DNA of 64,000 nt from Marisa cornuarietis (GCA_004794655.1 SMMW01000585.1:8307501-8371500), one strand, 5' to 3'. Counted from the stretch's first letter, positions 12,323-25,617 are shown. Notes: a model not told the origin generated them from the letters alone. Numbers and translations: made by a program.

Positions 12323-15300
12323 TCACTTGCTCCTCTTTTGTGCTGTACCTATGTTGCACTGGTTCACCTGGATGATAAAGAGGAATTAACAAGTTAATAA
12401 ACTTGAATAAAACAGCATGAATATCAATATTTGCAAAACAGTTGTGGCATGATCTGTTGCTAAGATTGACATAACAGGGAGTTTGATGTAAAACTTCAAA
12501 AGCACTACCAGATTAAGCAAAATGATTGTGATAGCACAGCCTACTGTAAGTGGTATACATCTTAAATGTTGAATAAGTGTACCTGTACCAATGTGTTTGA
12601 AACTAGTAGTATAAGTGGTGCTGGGGCATGGTGGACAGATGTATTGTGAGATCTAAAATAGATCATTCTTACCTTTGTGGCAAACCGGAGGGAGTTGAGA
12701 GTTTCAGAAAAATTATCTTCTTTTGGTGAAATGTTTACAAACATGAGAGTCTTGCTGTTGCCTCCCAGGGAGTTTTGCAGCAAATAGGTCAGCTTGCTGT
12801 TCCTGTAAGGGATATAGCTGTCCTAGAAAAAAAAGGAGGATAAACACATCATCATTTCTTTGTGTTACTTGTACATCACAGCTATGCATCCATGCTGAAC
12901 ATTTTAGCTGTCGACTCAGAAATTCACATCTACATTCTGCAGCAGTTCCTTTATAAGCCTAAGCAACAACAACAACAAAAAACCTACCAAAAAAAGCATA
13001 TTGTAAGCCAGTTTAAACCCCTTTTTGTGATATCAATGTTTTTACAGAAGCAGAAAAATTTTTTTTTTTTGGCTCACTGATTCATATATCATGCAATCCT
13101 CACAGATTCCTAGTAACATCTTTGCACAAAAAACTTGTAACATTTATGTACTATCACTGCAGGCAGTGGTTACGCATGGTTTGAGTTAAATCAAGTAAAT
13201 CTGCCCTAAAACATTGTGCTTCTTACCTTGTTGCCTAGTGCCATGATAACATTTCCCAGACTGCTTAAACTTTTATTGATGGCTTGTGTCTCCTTCAATC
13301 GCTGGCCCTCAGAACCAGAGTCTTTCAGACGCTCACTTCCGGCAAGGTCAACAAGGTTCAAGGTGCCTGCAGACATCAAGACCATACAGTAAGAACAAAC
13401 TATTTCTTTTTTGTCAACATTTTAATGGCATATCACATATCAGCACATCACTTATTAAACACTACCTCTCCATCCCTACTCCAAAGAGCCACACAAATGT
13501 CTTAGTCAACTCTTAAGATGTCAGAAACCAACTTACCATGACAGGACTCCATGGTGATGGAGTTGCTGCCTGCCAGATTTAGCTGGAAGACAGAATGACT
13601 GCGTGATGATCTCTCATTGCATTTTGTCTCAGCTACTGACCGTTGGAGACTGGCTTTTTGTAGAAGTCTGTGAATCTGTGGCAGGTTTTAATTACATCAT
13701 GTTCTGTTTAGGTTTCACAGTTCATTTGTCATTGGAAGCCTGAGCCAACCAGTGAATCAACAACTATTTCTTTGACATTACTAAAGGGTTTGTTTTGTAG
13801 GAAAGCTGTGACTAAAATGTTACGCTGTAACTCGATCTATACTGAACACTACGGAAGTCTAAGCGGTGGTTCCGAACCCTTGGACGGATGTATTTACCCT
13901 TTTTTCAGAAAATCATAAACAATTAACTAAAAGAGGTAGAAGAACAACTCAAATTGATAATGATAGATCAAAATGTAGAGAAAAGGAATAGCCTAACCTT
14001 GTGTTTGCTTGAAAACACACCTTTATAGTATTCCCAATAGAAAATGCCACGATGAGCTCAAAAAAACTCTCGCAACGTAAATGAAAATAACATAAGGGAG
14101 GAAACAGCTGAAATCTTTCGGAAATAGTCCACCATGATTCCCTCCCTTTAAAAACTATTCCAGCCAATCAAAAAATTTCGTTTGTAAGAGGGTAAAATGT
14201 AAACAAATGGTTCAGCGCCATTTTGAATTATCGAAAGTACGTTGCGGTTTACTCAATTTGACATGGATTTGTACTTCAACAACCGCAAAGGAGAAGAAAA
14301 TAGTAAGTAATATTTAAATTCTAATGTATATTCTAATAAAACATATGTTTGTTTGGTACTTTATGTCTGTATATATTGAGTAAATAATTTTTTTATTTTC
14401 TGAAATTTACTTTCAAGTGTTCTAAAACACGTACAGTTCATTTGATTTTAGTACTCGAAGACAAAACCTATGGATCTTAAAATTTACACCAAGTGAATTT
14501 TTTTAAAAAGCTCTTTAAAACGGTGTATTACAGATGGTTATCATTACTGTAGGTTAATAAATATAAATTTTCAAAGCTGCCGGTCGAAATTTCAATACCG
14601 GGAACTTGCTATCCTTTTACCAAACAGAAAGACAGGTAGCGTGGGAAAATGCAAAGACTTCCTGTTAAAACTTACTTCCTACATTTTTTAAGAAAGACAA
14701 TTGTGTTCAGAAATGAATAAGCTATCTTATTTATTAAGATTTTCTTCTAAAAAAAACGATGTTTAAGAGTAACAACATTTAAAACCTACATCATACCATA
14801 GGGTGCGAACCGGGTTCAGGCGAAGATCACGTGATCGCCCCTATGAGGGCGATCGGTAAGGAAAGAGTTAAGTTACACTTGCCTTGGAATAATATCTCAA
14901 CTTTAATCACCAGCAAAACTTATTTTCCTAATTACATAAACAAAAGGACAATTATGTAGCATATAGTGTTAGCATAATTTAGTAATGAAGAAAAGATGAG
15001 ATCAAAGACCAACCTGGTCTTCAGAGCTGACTGTGACTGTAGTCAGGTTGGTGACTGTGACAACATTGTCCTTGCCAGTTAGTTTAATTTCAAGCTTTGT
15101 ATCCTCCTTATGGTTGCTGAGAAGGTCTCGGAGGGTCTCATTGTAGATTTCCACAAATGATGCCTGAAACTCGTACTGATGAAAGACCAGGGGGAAACAA
15201 ATTGCCATTAAAGTAGAATATACTCAATTTGCATGTTTGATAGTGATCTTGTGAATCATTTACATTTACGAAATGGGATTTTGGATCACAATTTTCCACA

Positions 15301-18300
15301 TATAAAATGTTTATATAATGTCTTGAATAAACTCAAACAATCCTGCATGCTTAAAAATGACAAATGGGATGGTCATCTTTGCTGTAATTTCCGGATACAA
15401 TGCACCTCTGATGATTTAGGTGCAAGGAATGACCAGTAATTTGCCATCAGCACCAGATCAAAAAGGTTTTAAAAAACTTATGATATAAAGAATTTGTCTC
15501 TTATTTGTCTGAGACTGCTCTTATCATTACTTAATGAGAAAATTTAAACATTATGGTATTTTAGGAAGATGTTTAAATCTATGAATTGCAGTATTTAAAA
15601 AAAAAAACTTTTTAGATATGGGTTTTCTGAAATGCATGCTACTGGAATAGTTCAAAAGTTGACTGCACATTTACATCTTCAGAGTACCCAGTTGCCATGT
15701 TGACAGTGAATGGACATTTGATTTTGCATTAACATAATTCTTATAATACACACAAAATATTGAAAATGTTAAAGAAAATACTGACCTTCCAACCTCTGTC
15801 TTCAAGTTCAGCTGCTGATTTGAAAATCTGTTTGACAGCACGAGGAATCATTCCCACAGTATCATCATCCCTCCCACCCTCCATGGTGTATGTTTTGCCT
15901 GACCCAGTTTGGCCATAGGCAAAAATGCAGACATTATAACCATCCAAGGCACTCTGCAAGGGACAGCAACAATGTTGGGAAAAGGCAGGATATTTTTTGT
16001 CAAATATAATACAAAATGCAAAAACAGCCCGCTGGTTCATGATATTGACTTACATGATGCCAGTTCACAACACACTCCTGTTCAAGCCTACTTTGACTAC
16101 AAGCTGCCTGTGATGTCATAGCTTCATTTATGGCTCCTCCCCAACCTCCATATCTAATATGCTGTCTACTCTCCATCTAGACCAAAGATCATACACCAAG
16201 ATCCACCACTTAAGCAGGAAAGTGAAGCTGCGCTGACCCGTATGTGACCGTGGCCACGCCCCCCCCCTGTACCGATGATCAGTGTTTGTGCGAGGAGGCT
16301 GGTGGTACATGGTGCACTTCGCCGAGTTCTCTAAGCTCTCGAACTAAAGGTTTCCAATCCTTCTCTTTTCTGAAAGATGAAGAGATGTGAGTTAACAGCT
16401 TTTCACAAGACTTAACATGTCGCATTTATCTTTGGATTTGCCAAATATGCTGCTGCTTAGTAGTTTCACTAGTCTTGTGTTGTCATTTCCATAGATGTAA
16501 GAAGTGGGTGCAGAAGTGAACAGCTCAAACATCTTTGATGTACCGAATGCACCGAAATAGAATATTTTTTCAGGATGGATAGAAAGAACTGTATCCAAAT
16601 AGCTCCAGAGAAACACCTAAAGTTACCAGGTTTTTCAGCACTTCAGGTAAAGTTTGCCTCTCAGGTTCTGTCGCACAGCTTTACAGCTGATATAATGATG
16701 GTAACTTCAGGAGTGGTATCAGAAGAGGTCTCTGAGACTGTTTTCTTTGTTGAACCCACTGATCAACTGTTTAATGGATTCATCAGACTTAGCAAGTTTA
16801 GCAGCCAAATGATGCATGATACCATCTTGGAAAAGTCATGGCTGTCGACACTTAAAAGCAAGTCATCCAGTATGATTGGATGGAAAATTGCTATACAAAG
16901 CCTGCTTCAACTCTGGGACGATCTTTGCAAAACAAAAGAGGTTAAATTCTTCCACAACAGCAGACTAAACCAAGACTGCGTAAAAAACCCTCTTTCTCTC
17001 TAACACGAGGATAAGGACATGGAGATAATCCAAGTCTCCAGCAATTTCGGTTCTGTGCCAGGTAATGGTGGTTGGTCTCATCATGCAGTGAAAGAAGCAA
17101 CTGCATGAGTTGTCAATTAAGCAGGTACTTCATGCTATGTGCTAGTAGTCCCAATATCTCAGCTGGTAACGTTGGTGGAGGAACTTGAAATTATATTCAG
17201 AAAATTGGAACAGTTCCTCCATATGGACCAAGTGAGAGCTCGATTTCTGGAACGTTTTGAACAGAAATTGAGTTCGCTCATGTGTCCCGCCAGCAAATGC
17301 AAACTAGACAGTCTTGTTACTCAATTGTTTTTAAATATATGGCTGCACTTTGAACTGAAAGAAAACAATAGACATTTCTCTGCAGCCTCCACAAGGAAAA
17401 ATAGAAAAAAATGGTAAAACTGCAGCATCTGTAAATACACGTGTACATATTTTATATTTTTGCAAAGGCACTGTGTGTAAAGAGGTTTTAGATATGTAAC
17501 AACCATAATGTCTTCATGTTAAAAAAATCTGTCCAATTAGAGTTACTTGCAAAACCTTTGCTAATGTATACTTTAAACGTTTCATTTTATTTTATTTTCT
17601 TGTTTTTCTTCTCAATTAGAAAAGTTGCACCTTAGAAATATGTTTTCAAGCTATATTTCTGAAAAGTATGAAAGTGTGCGCGCCTGTGTGTGTGTGTTGC
17701 CAGTACACGATGTCAGAACAAAGCCGGCACGACCAAAGTTTACTTCCTGAAAGGGGGAGCGGCTGTCCGCCCCTTGACCGCTGCTTGGCTTCAACCTTTT
17801 ATATAAGAGTGGTGGATCTTGGTGTATGATCTTTGATCTAGACACTTTCATTCCTCAGCAAACCACATAATAATTATAATAATGTGCATCTTGATCTATA
17901 TAGTTCTGGGCTCAGAGTGCTAAACACATATAAACATAAGCACACATACACACCTTTTTTTAAGGACAGACACAAAATGCACGTTTATGAACACAACACA
18001 GACATTGCAGTTCGTTCAACACAAGACGCACACACATGGTGGAGGAAATGGGGAGAAAACCACCAGTAAGCACTGTAAACAGGTGTCATATCCAGAAAGA
18101 GATGTCAGAGCCAAGATACGAACCCACAACACCCGATTTTCACTGTTGTGGTGACACGCACTTTGGTTAGTGTGCTACCAATATTATCCTACACCTGGCA
18201 TAAATTTGCACCAAATCATCTGGCAAGCAATTTGCTGGTCTCTTATGCTGGACTTAAGCTATGACTCACTGCCATTTTCAGTTTGAACTATTTAGCCTGT

Positions 18301-21300
18301 TCTGTTTCAGGAGACTTTCTTGTCTTGGGAATATCTTTTGCAGTAACTCCATTACCACTGCAGTCTTGTGTTGTTCATGGTTCAGATGTGTGCACTGTGT
18401 GTGTTTTGCTGAGACAGTACTTTTTACCTAGGAAACTGTATTCCTTATGCATAGCCTGGTAATGTAAGAAGTGGTGAGCCTGGTCCTGTGCTGGGATTCT
18501 GTGCTATGCAAGCATCCTTATTATTTATGACCTATTGATGAATAGCATCGACACGTCCACTGCTTATTCATGCAGCAGAAACGGTCATGGCCCTCCCTTC
18601 AACATACCCTACAGTTCTCTGTACCCACAGCTTAAAAATTAAATTTGTATGCTTTCGATTAACAGCTCTTGTCACTTTTTTTAAAATTCTGAAAATATTT
18701 TACACTAAATGAGCATATGAAAAGAGCAAGAATTAACACTGCAACCAACCTGGACTAGCTGAGATATTTCTTCAAACACTTCTGCCTGTGATGACTCAGG
18801 TTGAAAGACTCGATCAAAGCAGAATTCATATTTATTGTTTCCACGGCGACTTGCTAACAATGTGCTCTTTAAAAATGAAAAGAATTAAAACAGTAGTTTA
18901 AATATGCTGACAACACAAAAATGCAAGCAAAAACAGCCCTTCATAGAAAACAATAGCATCCCCCTGACACTGCCATGCACATACTAGTACTGCATTCGTT
19001 ATTTTTAGACTGATACAACTGACAGCGAGAATGCAGCTCTTAGTAACAAATGAAGAACCAAGTATGTGAGGGGGTAAATGTTTTGTTACCAATCTGGTTT
19101 TGATTTTCATGCATGAAAATCAACTACTATCAACAAAATAAGTATATAAAAGCAATTGCATGATTGTACTCTGAAATGATAAGCCACCAATGTTCTAGAG
19201 GATCACTAAATGTGCTCACTACTGTTGCCCTGATTCAAAAAAGCTGCTAGATGTTTCGCTTTGTGTAATCAAACTTACAAATAGCACTGATTAATATTTA
19301 ATTCGATAGAATCTATAAGAAGCATAACAACTTGGCCATCAGTGTAAAGTTTTATTCAGCTGGAAGCAACTTGTTCCATCAAGTCGACCAGCAGAAATTT
19401 TAAGACACTATCTTAAATCTTAGTTTTCCCTTAAATTTTGCCATGTAAAAAGTTAATATTCCCATTGTATATTCATGCCTCCGATCTATCTATAGATAAC
19501 ATATATATATATATATAAATGATAGACCAGAAATATGATAATTTTTGTTTTTATTAAAATGATCCTTATAATTTCCTGTCAGTGCACTTACGGCATATAC
19601 AGACACATGGAGCTTTCAAAACATACCTTGTAGTGCATCCTTTTCCAAAAATACTTAACAGATTGACTTCTTATATATGTGCGTTGTGCACAGTGAGTAG
19701 CTTCTAGCTAGAATCATGCACAATATAAGAATTCTTACTGCTACTATACTGTTATTCCTGTTACCCCTGCCATAATAGCAATAATGAATCATTCATTGTA
19801 GGTTTTGACAATAAACAATGCAACGACTGTAACTTGTAGAGTGGTCAACTCTATTAGACAGTAGAAAAGAGGGAAGAAATGAAGTGGTTAAAATGTTAAA
19901 ACACAGACCTCATTCATTGACATCTCTGCCATCCTATCTAGCTCCAGCACACGACCTTCAGGATCAGGAAAGTTCATGTGATGAATGACACCTTCTGTAC
20001 CAAACATCTCTTCACCAAGCAGTGGGCGCACTCGGCAAAACACTCGAATGTTGCCCTGAAAGGTAGTACACACGTCATTTCCCTCAGAAAGTTTTTTTAA
20101 CAAAAGTTACCTGAACCTAGTGACAATCCTGAGTGATCAAAATCAAATTAAGCCAGCTACATGACAATTTTCTGAAAATAGACAATGTCCTACTCTTCTA
20201 ACAGCTTCTGTCCAAATGCTTACATCTTTTGCTGGTTAAAAATAAAGACCTAGGCACTCCTACAACCTTTGGTGTTCAACAGCGAGGAATTGCACTTGCC
20301 TTTGGACTAATTTTTCCAAGGGTAGTTTCTATCTCTTCTCCCTCTCTGACCCTCTTAGAGGTCAGCTACCGATTCTACAGCAGAGTTAGATGGGGAAAGT
20401 AGGCTGGGCCACAAGGGTATCCAATAACTAGTTCAAGTATGCATCCGATTCTGGATCTTGGTGCTCTAACAAATCGACTATCCACTTTACCTTTAACTTG
20501 ATTATCAATAGAGCACTGCAGCTTTGAAACTCTCTTTTACCCACTATTTTCAAAGTCCTATTGCAATGCATTTATTTGTTGAATCCTGAACAGTCTTGTT
20601 TATTCATGCCGAAGTGGCTGCAGCAAGCAATGAATCGCATGTAACTTTAAACAATAACTAAAGTTAGCATTAAATAAACAAGAATTTTTAAAACCTTAAG
20701 TTCCTGAATGGTATTGTGTAGTTTGCGTCTCACGGTCTCGTGCTCCCTGATTTTTTGGTTGTTTTCATCAATGGTGGCATCACGTCCAGCCACTTCCAAC
20801 CTCAGCTGTCGGATCTCCTCATCGCGGGCACGAATGTCTCTGAATGCTTGGTCAAGGGATAGCTGAATGAAAAAAAATTAAGAAAAATAAATTCTCCAAC
20901 ATACCAAAGGCTCAAGAGGTCTCAAAGGATGAATACTGAGATGCTATCCTAGTTAAGTCCAGAGGTTTGCAGTTCTCTTTCTTCACCTTAAAAAGAATAC
21001 ATTCCACCTATCCATACAAGCTATTGATATCAACATGCCTCACCAGCCTAAATACACCTATATACACAAAACACCCCTAAACACAAGGTACAAGGTAGCC
21101 TTCTCTAGCATCTCCTACAAGTCCATACACATTAACACACTTTGCAGGTGCATAGGGAGTTTTTTATGGTTACCTTGGTATTTTCCAACTCAGCATTGAC
21201 CAATGCCTGTGAAGAGGTAAGGTGTGCTACAGATAACTTGAGTCTTGACACCTCTGTCCTGGCCGCATTGAGTTCTCCCTCAAGGGTAGCATACTGTCGC

Positions 21301-24300
21301 TCAAGACACGATTTACTGAATGTCAAATCTTCGATTTCCCGCTGAAGTTTCCTCCGCATTGTATCCATTTCCTCCTGGCAGTCCCTGCCAGTAAAGGCAA
21401 TTTTTTTTATCATACACTTGCACTGCCTTGTTTCTAAGCAGAAAATAAGATAAAGGCAATGTATCTGATGATCAGAAATTTTCTCATGAACGATTTCAAC
21501 AATCAGATGTTACTCAAGAGCTCAATAACGTCACCTTCACCTGAACATACCTTAACTGTCTTTGTAGCTCTGCATTCTCCCGGCCAACCACCTGTGACAG
21601 CTCATCACGGCGAGCAACATCTCCGGACAACTGTTCCTTCTGCTGCTCAAGATGAGCAATACGCTGGTTATATGACTCCAGCTGAAACTGCAGGTTGCTT
21701 GCACTGGCTTCTCGTTGACTCAGCATGGTTTCCATGTCCTGCAGCCGACCCTTTAAGTCCCATGCTGGCCGCTTCTTTCCCACTCCTGCCATAGGAGAAT
21801 GAGGATGAACAAAACAGGACTCACTCAAATCTTATCAATAAAGCAGTGCAGTGATGCTTGTTTGTGGTGGTTGAATAACTTTAAAATCACACCATTTGTC
21901 AGATCTTCACTAAATTTTAGGTTGTATGTTGGTCTAGAGCAAATTTACTTCCCCTGCTGTGTTACTCTTAGCACCAGGGGTAACTTCTACTAAGCTGAGA
22001 AAATTTCACCAAAATTCATGCTGTGCAGATTTGGACACTGCAATCTGAAAGGGTACCACATGCGTGAAAGGGGAAAAGTGAAGGTGGAGTAAGTGATCAA
22101 AAGTGACTAGACACCAGGGAAGGGAGAGTCTTTCCATCTGGCTGGAAAGTGTGCTCTGTCCACCTGTGAAGGGACTAGACTTCACATCTGCATATCATTG
22201 TAATGCTTCTCTTACCTTCACTTAAAACCTCTGAAATGCTAATGTAAACTATTGATTCACTTGACAATTCTTGACCGGATCATGTATCAAAGGCAACAAG
22301 AACATCCTGGTTATACTGGCAAAGCATCAGTGAAGCTAAGTTATGGTCCATTTTGATTCCCATGCTGTACTTCATCTCTGATGCACTTGTTTTTGTATTG
22401 TGAATAATATAAAAATATAGTTGATAGTAAATTGTCTACACCATAAATGAAATAGTCTGTACATCTTTTTCCAAGAGAAAATGTGCAACATGCAAGAGAT
22501 CCATCTGCCCTCTAATTACCTTCCATGACTGTTTTTAAAACTTTCTACATTTATTTTTCATAAAACATAGACCGAGCCAAACATCTTAGGTCAATATTTA
22601 CCTGTAGAAGAGTTGGAGCCAATTTTCCCAGCATTAGCACCTAATCCACCACTGTTCGGACCTAAATTAGAGTTGTAAAGTGGGCTCATAGATTATATTG
22701 AAATAGATATGTTATCATTTTACATGCATCTACAAGGGGCAGTCAAATGAAATGCTGCTGTTTCATTTGACTGCCCTTTATATACAAAATAATTTTCAAC
22801 ATTATTTCTGTGGTAAACATTTATTGACAGTAAACTGCACATGAATTTGGAATGCTCTGCCACTGTTTTCATAAACTGTCAATGCTGTGTGCTTTTTTGT
22901 TTACTTGAACTGCTTTAGTTTTTCGATTTCAAAACTGAGGTAGGTGTACGCCTGCATGTTCTGCGCTGGTCTATATGACATTATGAGTAGTAAGATGGCT
23001 GCATGGTGGCTTCACAAGTTCTATTACAGCATGTGCAGGTCTGTTCAGTAATTTCTGCACACACCTCCCCACATAGTTACTTCAAAGTATGTCTTTATAT
23101 GTCTGCATTATCTCCATTTTGCTAATGAAGAAATCCTTACAAGAGCCAGCAGCACGAATGACAACCAAAATCCAAAAAAGAAGACGGAAATGGCTAAGGC
23201 ATGTGTGCAGAATGAAACCGAAGGCACCACCCAAAATAGCCCTTTACTGGACAGCTGATGGCAGAGGAAACATGGTCGGCCAAAACAAAATATGGTGAAG
23301 GTCAGTAGAATGAGAACTAAGGGACCCGAAACTGTCCTGGAACAACATACCTAAACTTGCTGCTACAGACAAAAGTGGAGGTGTCTAGTGGATGCCTTAT
23401 GTAGCAACTAGGTACAAAGAGGATGAAGTAAGTAGTTAAATTAAATGGCATATGAGTGAGATGAAACAGAATTAAGTAATAAACCTTTTTCAGCTTCAGC
23501 TTTCTGAAGCAGTTATATAACTCTGTAGGACATTCTACACATTTTTGAAAGAAAAAAGGCACTAATATCACCGGAATGCCTTTAATCAGAGACACTATTA
23601 ACTACATTATGTACTTGGAAAAGTCATGCACCTGCACCTTTGTGAGATGCCTTGGCAGGTGCTGGTGGACCCACTGGCTTTGCTGAGGAAGAAGCAGGAT
23701 GTCTTGAAGCATAAGACCCAACTGCCACAGATTTGACAAATACAAATGATACAGTGTAGAAACAGCAGAAACAAAAATGTAAATGAGAAAATTGTCAAAG
23801 GATTCCGCACATTAAGAGTGAAGAAAGTGGTACATCATACAAGAAAATAAAAATCTTTGAGAAAAGAAATATGTGCATTACCAGTCTTCTTGTTGGGCAG
23901 AGTGGATCTTGTGCTTGCAAGGCTGACATTGACTCGGACAGATGGTCTAGCAAGAACAGGATGACCTGCTTTTAGTTTGACTGGCTGTACATCCAACAGG
24001 CTGGATGCAGAGGATCTTTCTGAGAAGACAGAGCTGTTGGCAGAGAGGTTTTCTGTGGTGAAAATCTCTGCTGGCTCCAGTTTAGACTTTTTACCTGCTT
24101 TTGGAAGCTGGACACGGAAGCATAAATTAATTCCAGAAAGGTGAACTGATTCATAAATAATTTTAAATCAAAAAGGAAATAAAAGTCTTTATTGTTACAT
24201 ATAAGAATTACAAATTAATCTAAAAAAAGTCAATGAGAGTGCAAAATGAATCAATTTCTTTAACAGCCTTCATGCAGTTATGGCTAGCACCAATATAAAA

Positions 24301-25617
24301 ATTACACAAAAAATTGACAATTTGTTCCACTTGACATAAGAAGCAACAAAATATTTACCTCTTCATCGCTAGGACTACGTGCTCTTTTGATGATGCTTTG
24401 AGGGGCCTTAAGACGAGTCCCTGGCATAGGAAGTCTGCTTAATCCATTCTTTGCTGCCAATGGCTTTCGCTTGGAGGGACAAAACAGATCTTTAAATAAG
24501 GAGCTTCTAGTGCTACTCTAAATGTGCAACTAACAAAGCACTGTTGCTTAGTAAATCTAAGTTAACATTCTTTCTCAAGCTTTGAAACATAAACTCTATC
24601 TATTCAAAAGAATGAAACCTTCACAGAAGATGAACTCTATGACCTCTTAGAACACGAATGCACCTGGTTAGCATATACTTTTCTTCTCTCAGTCTAAGCA
24701 ACATAAGCATGTATGTGCCTAACATGAACTCTTTCTGTGTATAGCAGTGTTCGATATGATTTATATTATAAAATAAAAGTGGTTGGCTGATGGCTGGTGC
24801 TTCTAATGGCAAAAGATAATAGTACATTCACATTGTTAACAGTATCAAGCAATATGTGTACATACATAATATATAAATATATGGTATATCTATATGTATA
24901 TTTAGTAAAGTTCCTTACCTCTTCATCACTAGTCATCTCCTGAAATCAAGATTGAAAGTACTGTAGCCTATGGCACAAACAGTAAACAGCAGTACACATG
25001 CCAATAATATGGCCATTTTAGACGCAATAGATTTGGTACAACTTTAGAAAGGTCTATTATGGCATGACACCTTTTACACACACACACACTGCAAAGGGGG
25101 TGGGGGGAGTTTGGGTTAAAGTTCGGGTGTGGGAAAGGTTTAGAATAGATTGGGGTTTTTTTCCTGTTTCATGGTGGATTTATGGTGTCCATAACAACCT
25201 ATGTCAATGCGTTTTGACCCTCCTTAAGTTTTTTTCATAAATTTAATTTGATGCTATCAGTAAAACGACATCCTTGCTTACCCATAATTCTCGCCCTTAG
25301 GCATAGTCTTACTCGGCTTCATAAAAAAACATTACACCACCTGCATACAACCCAACTACATATACGACTGCATACCTGTAGATTTAAACTGTTTTTCTTT
25401 TACTTAAATCACGTTCACATTGTATTAGGAAGATAATCATATGTTGGATAGGCACACTTCTTGTCAATCAATGAAAAGCCGAAAAGCACCACAAGCCGAC
25501 TATAGAATCAGTAACATTGCTTCTTAAAACGTAATTTACCGAGCAGGTTTTGTTCTTGATTACCATATGAACAATATTTTACATATTCGAAATGGGCGAA
25601 CTCACCTTTGCGTCCAT
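12323..25617 (-). CDS. KIFC1: KIFC1/HSET-type kinesin-14, minus-end-directed spindle motor (17 coding exons, ~731 aa)
   Basis: A C-terminal kinesin motor of the kinesin-14 (KIFC1/HSET/Ncd) family, which cross-links and slides spindle microtubules towards minus ends. Exons in transcript order: 25606-25617, 24919-24939, 24359-24469, 23882-24107, 23638-23721, 22602-22661, 21551-21785, 21174-21384, 20695-20862, 19909-20055, 18750-18866, 15786-15953, 15014-15175, 13537-13675, 13227-13366, 12673-12822, 12323-12367. The tail (residues 1-205) is basic and Ser/Pro-rich, with NLS-like patches such as [21 protein letters not shown] then opens a coiled coil to about residue 376. The motor starts at [11 protein letters not shown] (~377), with P-loop GQTGSGKT (~478), switch I SSRSH (~597) and switch [11 protein letters not shown] (~625). 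The protein ends [14 protein letters not shown] plus a short tail. Tail before motor is diagnostic of kinesin-14. All phases join; the 18750 boundary is uncertain by one base. Human KIFC1 is about 673 aa. Confidence 0.95.
16176..17842 (+). mobile_element. P-element/THAP9-like DNA transposon, degenerate, in KIFC1 intron 11
   Basis: Inverted repeats of about 34 bp bound the element. The left arm (16176-16210) has TCTAGACCAAAGATC then ATACACCAAGATCC and ends CACCACT. The right arm (17808-17842) is its reverse complement with one mismatch (TCTAGATCAAAG). Inside, on the + strand, 16575-17003 encodes a P-type transposase piece: [23 protein letters not shown] and the signature RLNQDCVKN (family RLNQDxxEN). 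17139-17417 gives a C-terminal-like [14 protein letters not shown] and RKNRKKW. The frame between is broken, so it is inactive. Flanking 8-mers are only partly similar. Confidence 0.75.
16575..17417 (+). pseudogene. P-element/THAP9-like transposase remnant
   Basis: Two open stretches (16575-17003 and 17139-17417) separated by stops carry C-terminal transposase landmarks: a LKxKxAxQVLS-type block, a [11 protein letters not shown] block equivalent to the family's FDxxNSR region, RLNQDCVKN, and a terminal basic RKNRKKW. The N-terminal THAP zinc finger is not visible, so the copy is truncated as well as frameshifted. It runs antisense to the host kinesin gene. Confidence 0.65.
18010..18185 (-). 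repeat. tRNA-derived SINE in KIFC1 intron
   Basis: The minus strand reads TAGCACACTAACCAAAGTGC, GTTGTGGGTTCGTATCTTGG (B box), GGATATGACACCTGTTTACA and GGTTTTCTCCCCATTTCCTC. This is the same module order as the 30.5-kb copy. Confidence 0.65.
19498..19518 (+). repeat. (AT)n microsatellite
   Basis: Uninterrupted AT/TA dinucleotides in a kinesin intron. Confidence 0.85.
22737..22776. repeat. Perfect 16-bp hairpin, mariner-terminus-like
   Basis: GGGCAGTCAAATGAAA (22737-22752) is repeated in perfect inverted orientation at 22761-22776 with an 8-bp loop. It resembles a mariner terminal repeat. It may be two abutting ends or the remnant of a deleted element. Confidence 0.6.
23089..23460 (+). pseudogene. 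Non-LTR retrotransposon 3' fragment in KIFC1 intron
   Basis: The + strand encodes [20 protein letters not shown] and [10 protein letters not shown], the decayed C-terminal RxWxGHVxR..P..AL.WTP.G block of a LINE polyprotein. A decayed CATRHEED-like end follows before AAGTAAGTAG. The same terminal block occurs at 38.0-38.26 kb. Confidence 0.6.

Noticed and set aside
16163..17850. 8-bp target duplication around the P-like element
   Set aside because: The flanking 8-mers (ACTCTCCA and CACTTTCA) are similar but not equal in any register, so I do not claim a duplication.
18750..18866. Possible frameshift in the kinesin exon encoding the FDRVFQPE region
   Set aside because: A one-base ambiguity came from my own counting. 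The translated exon reads through cleanly with a 117-nt length, and flanking phases agree.
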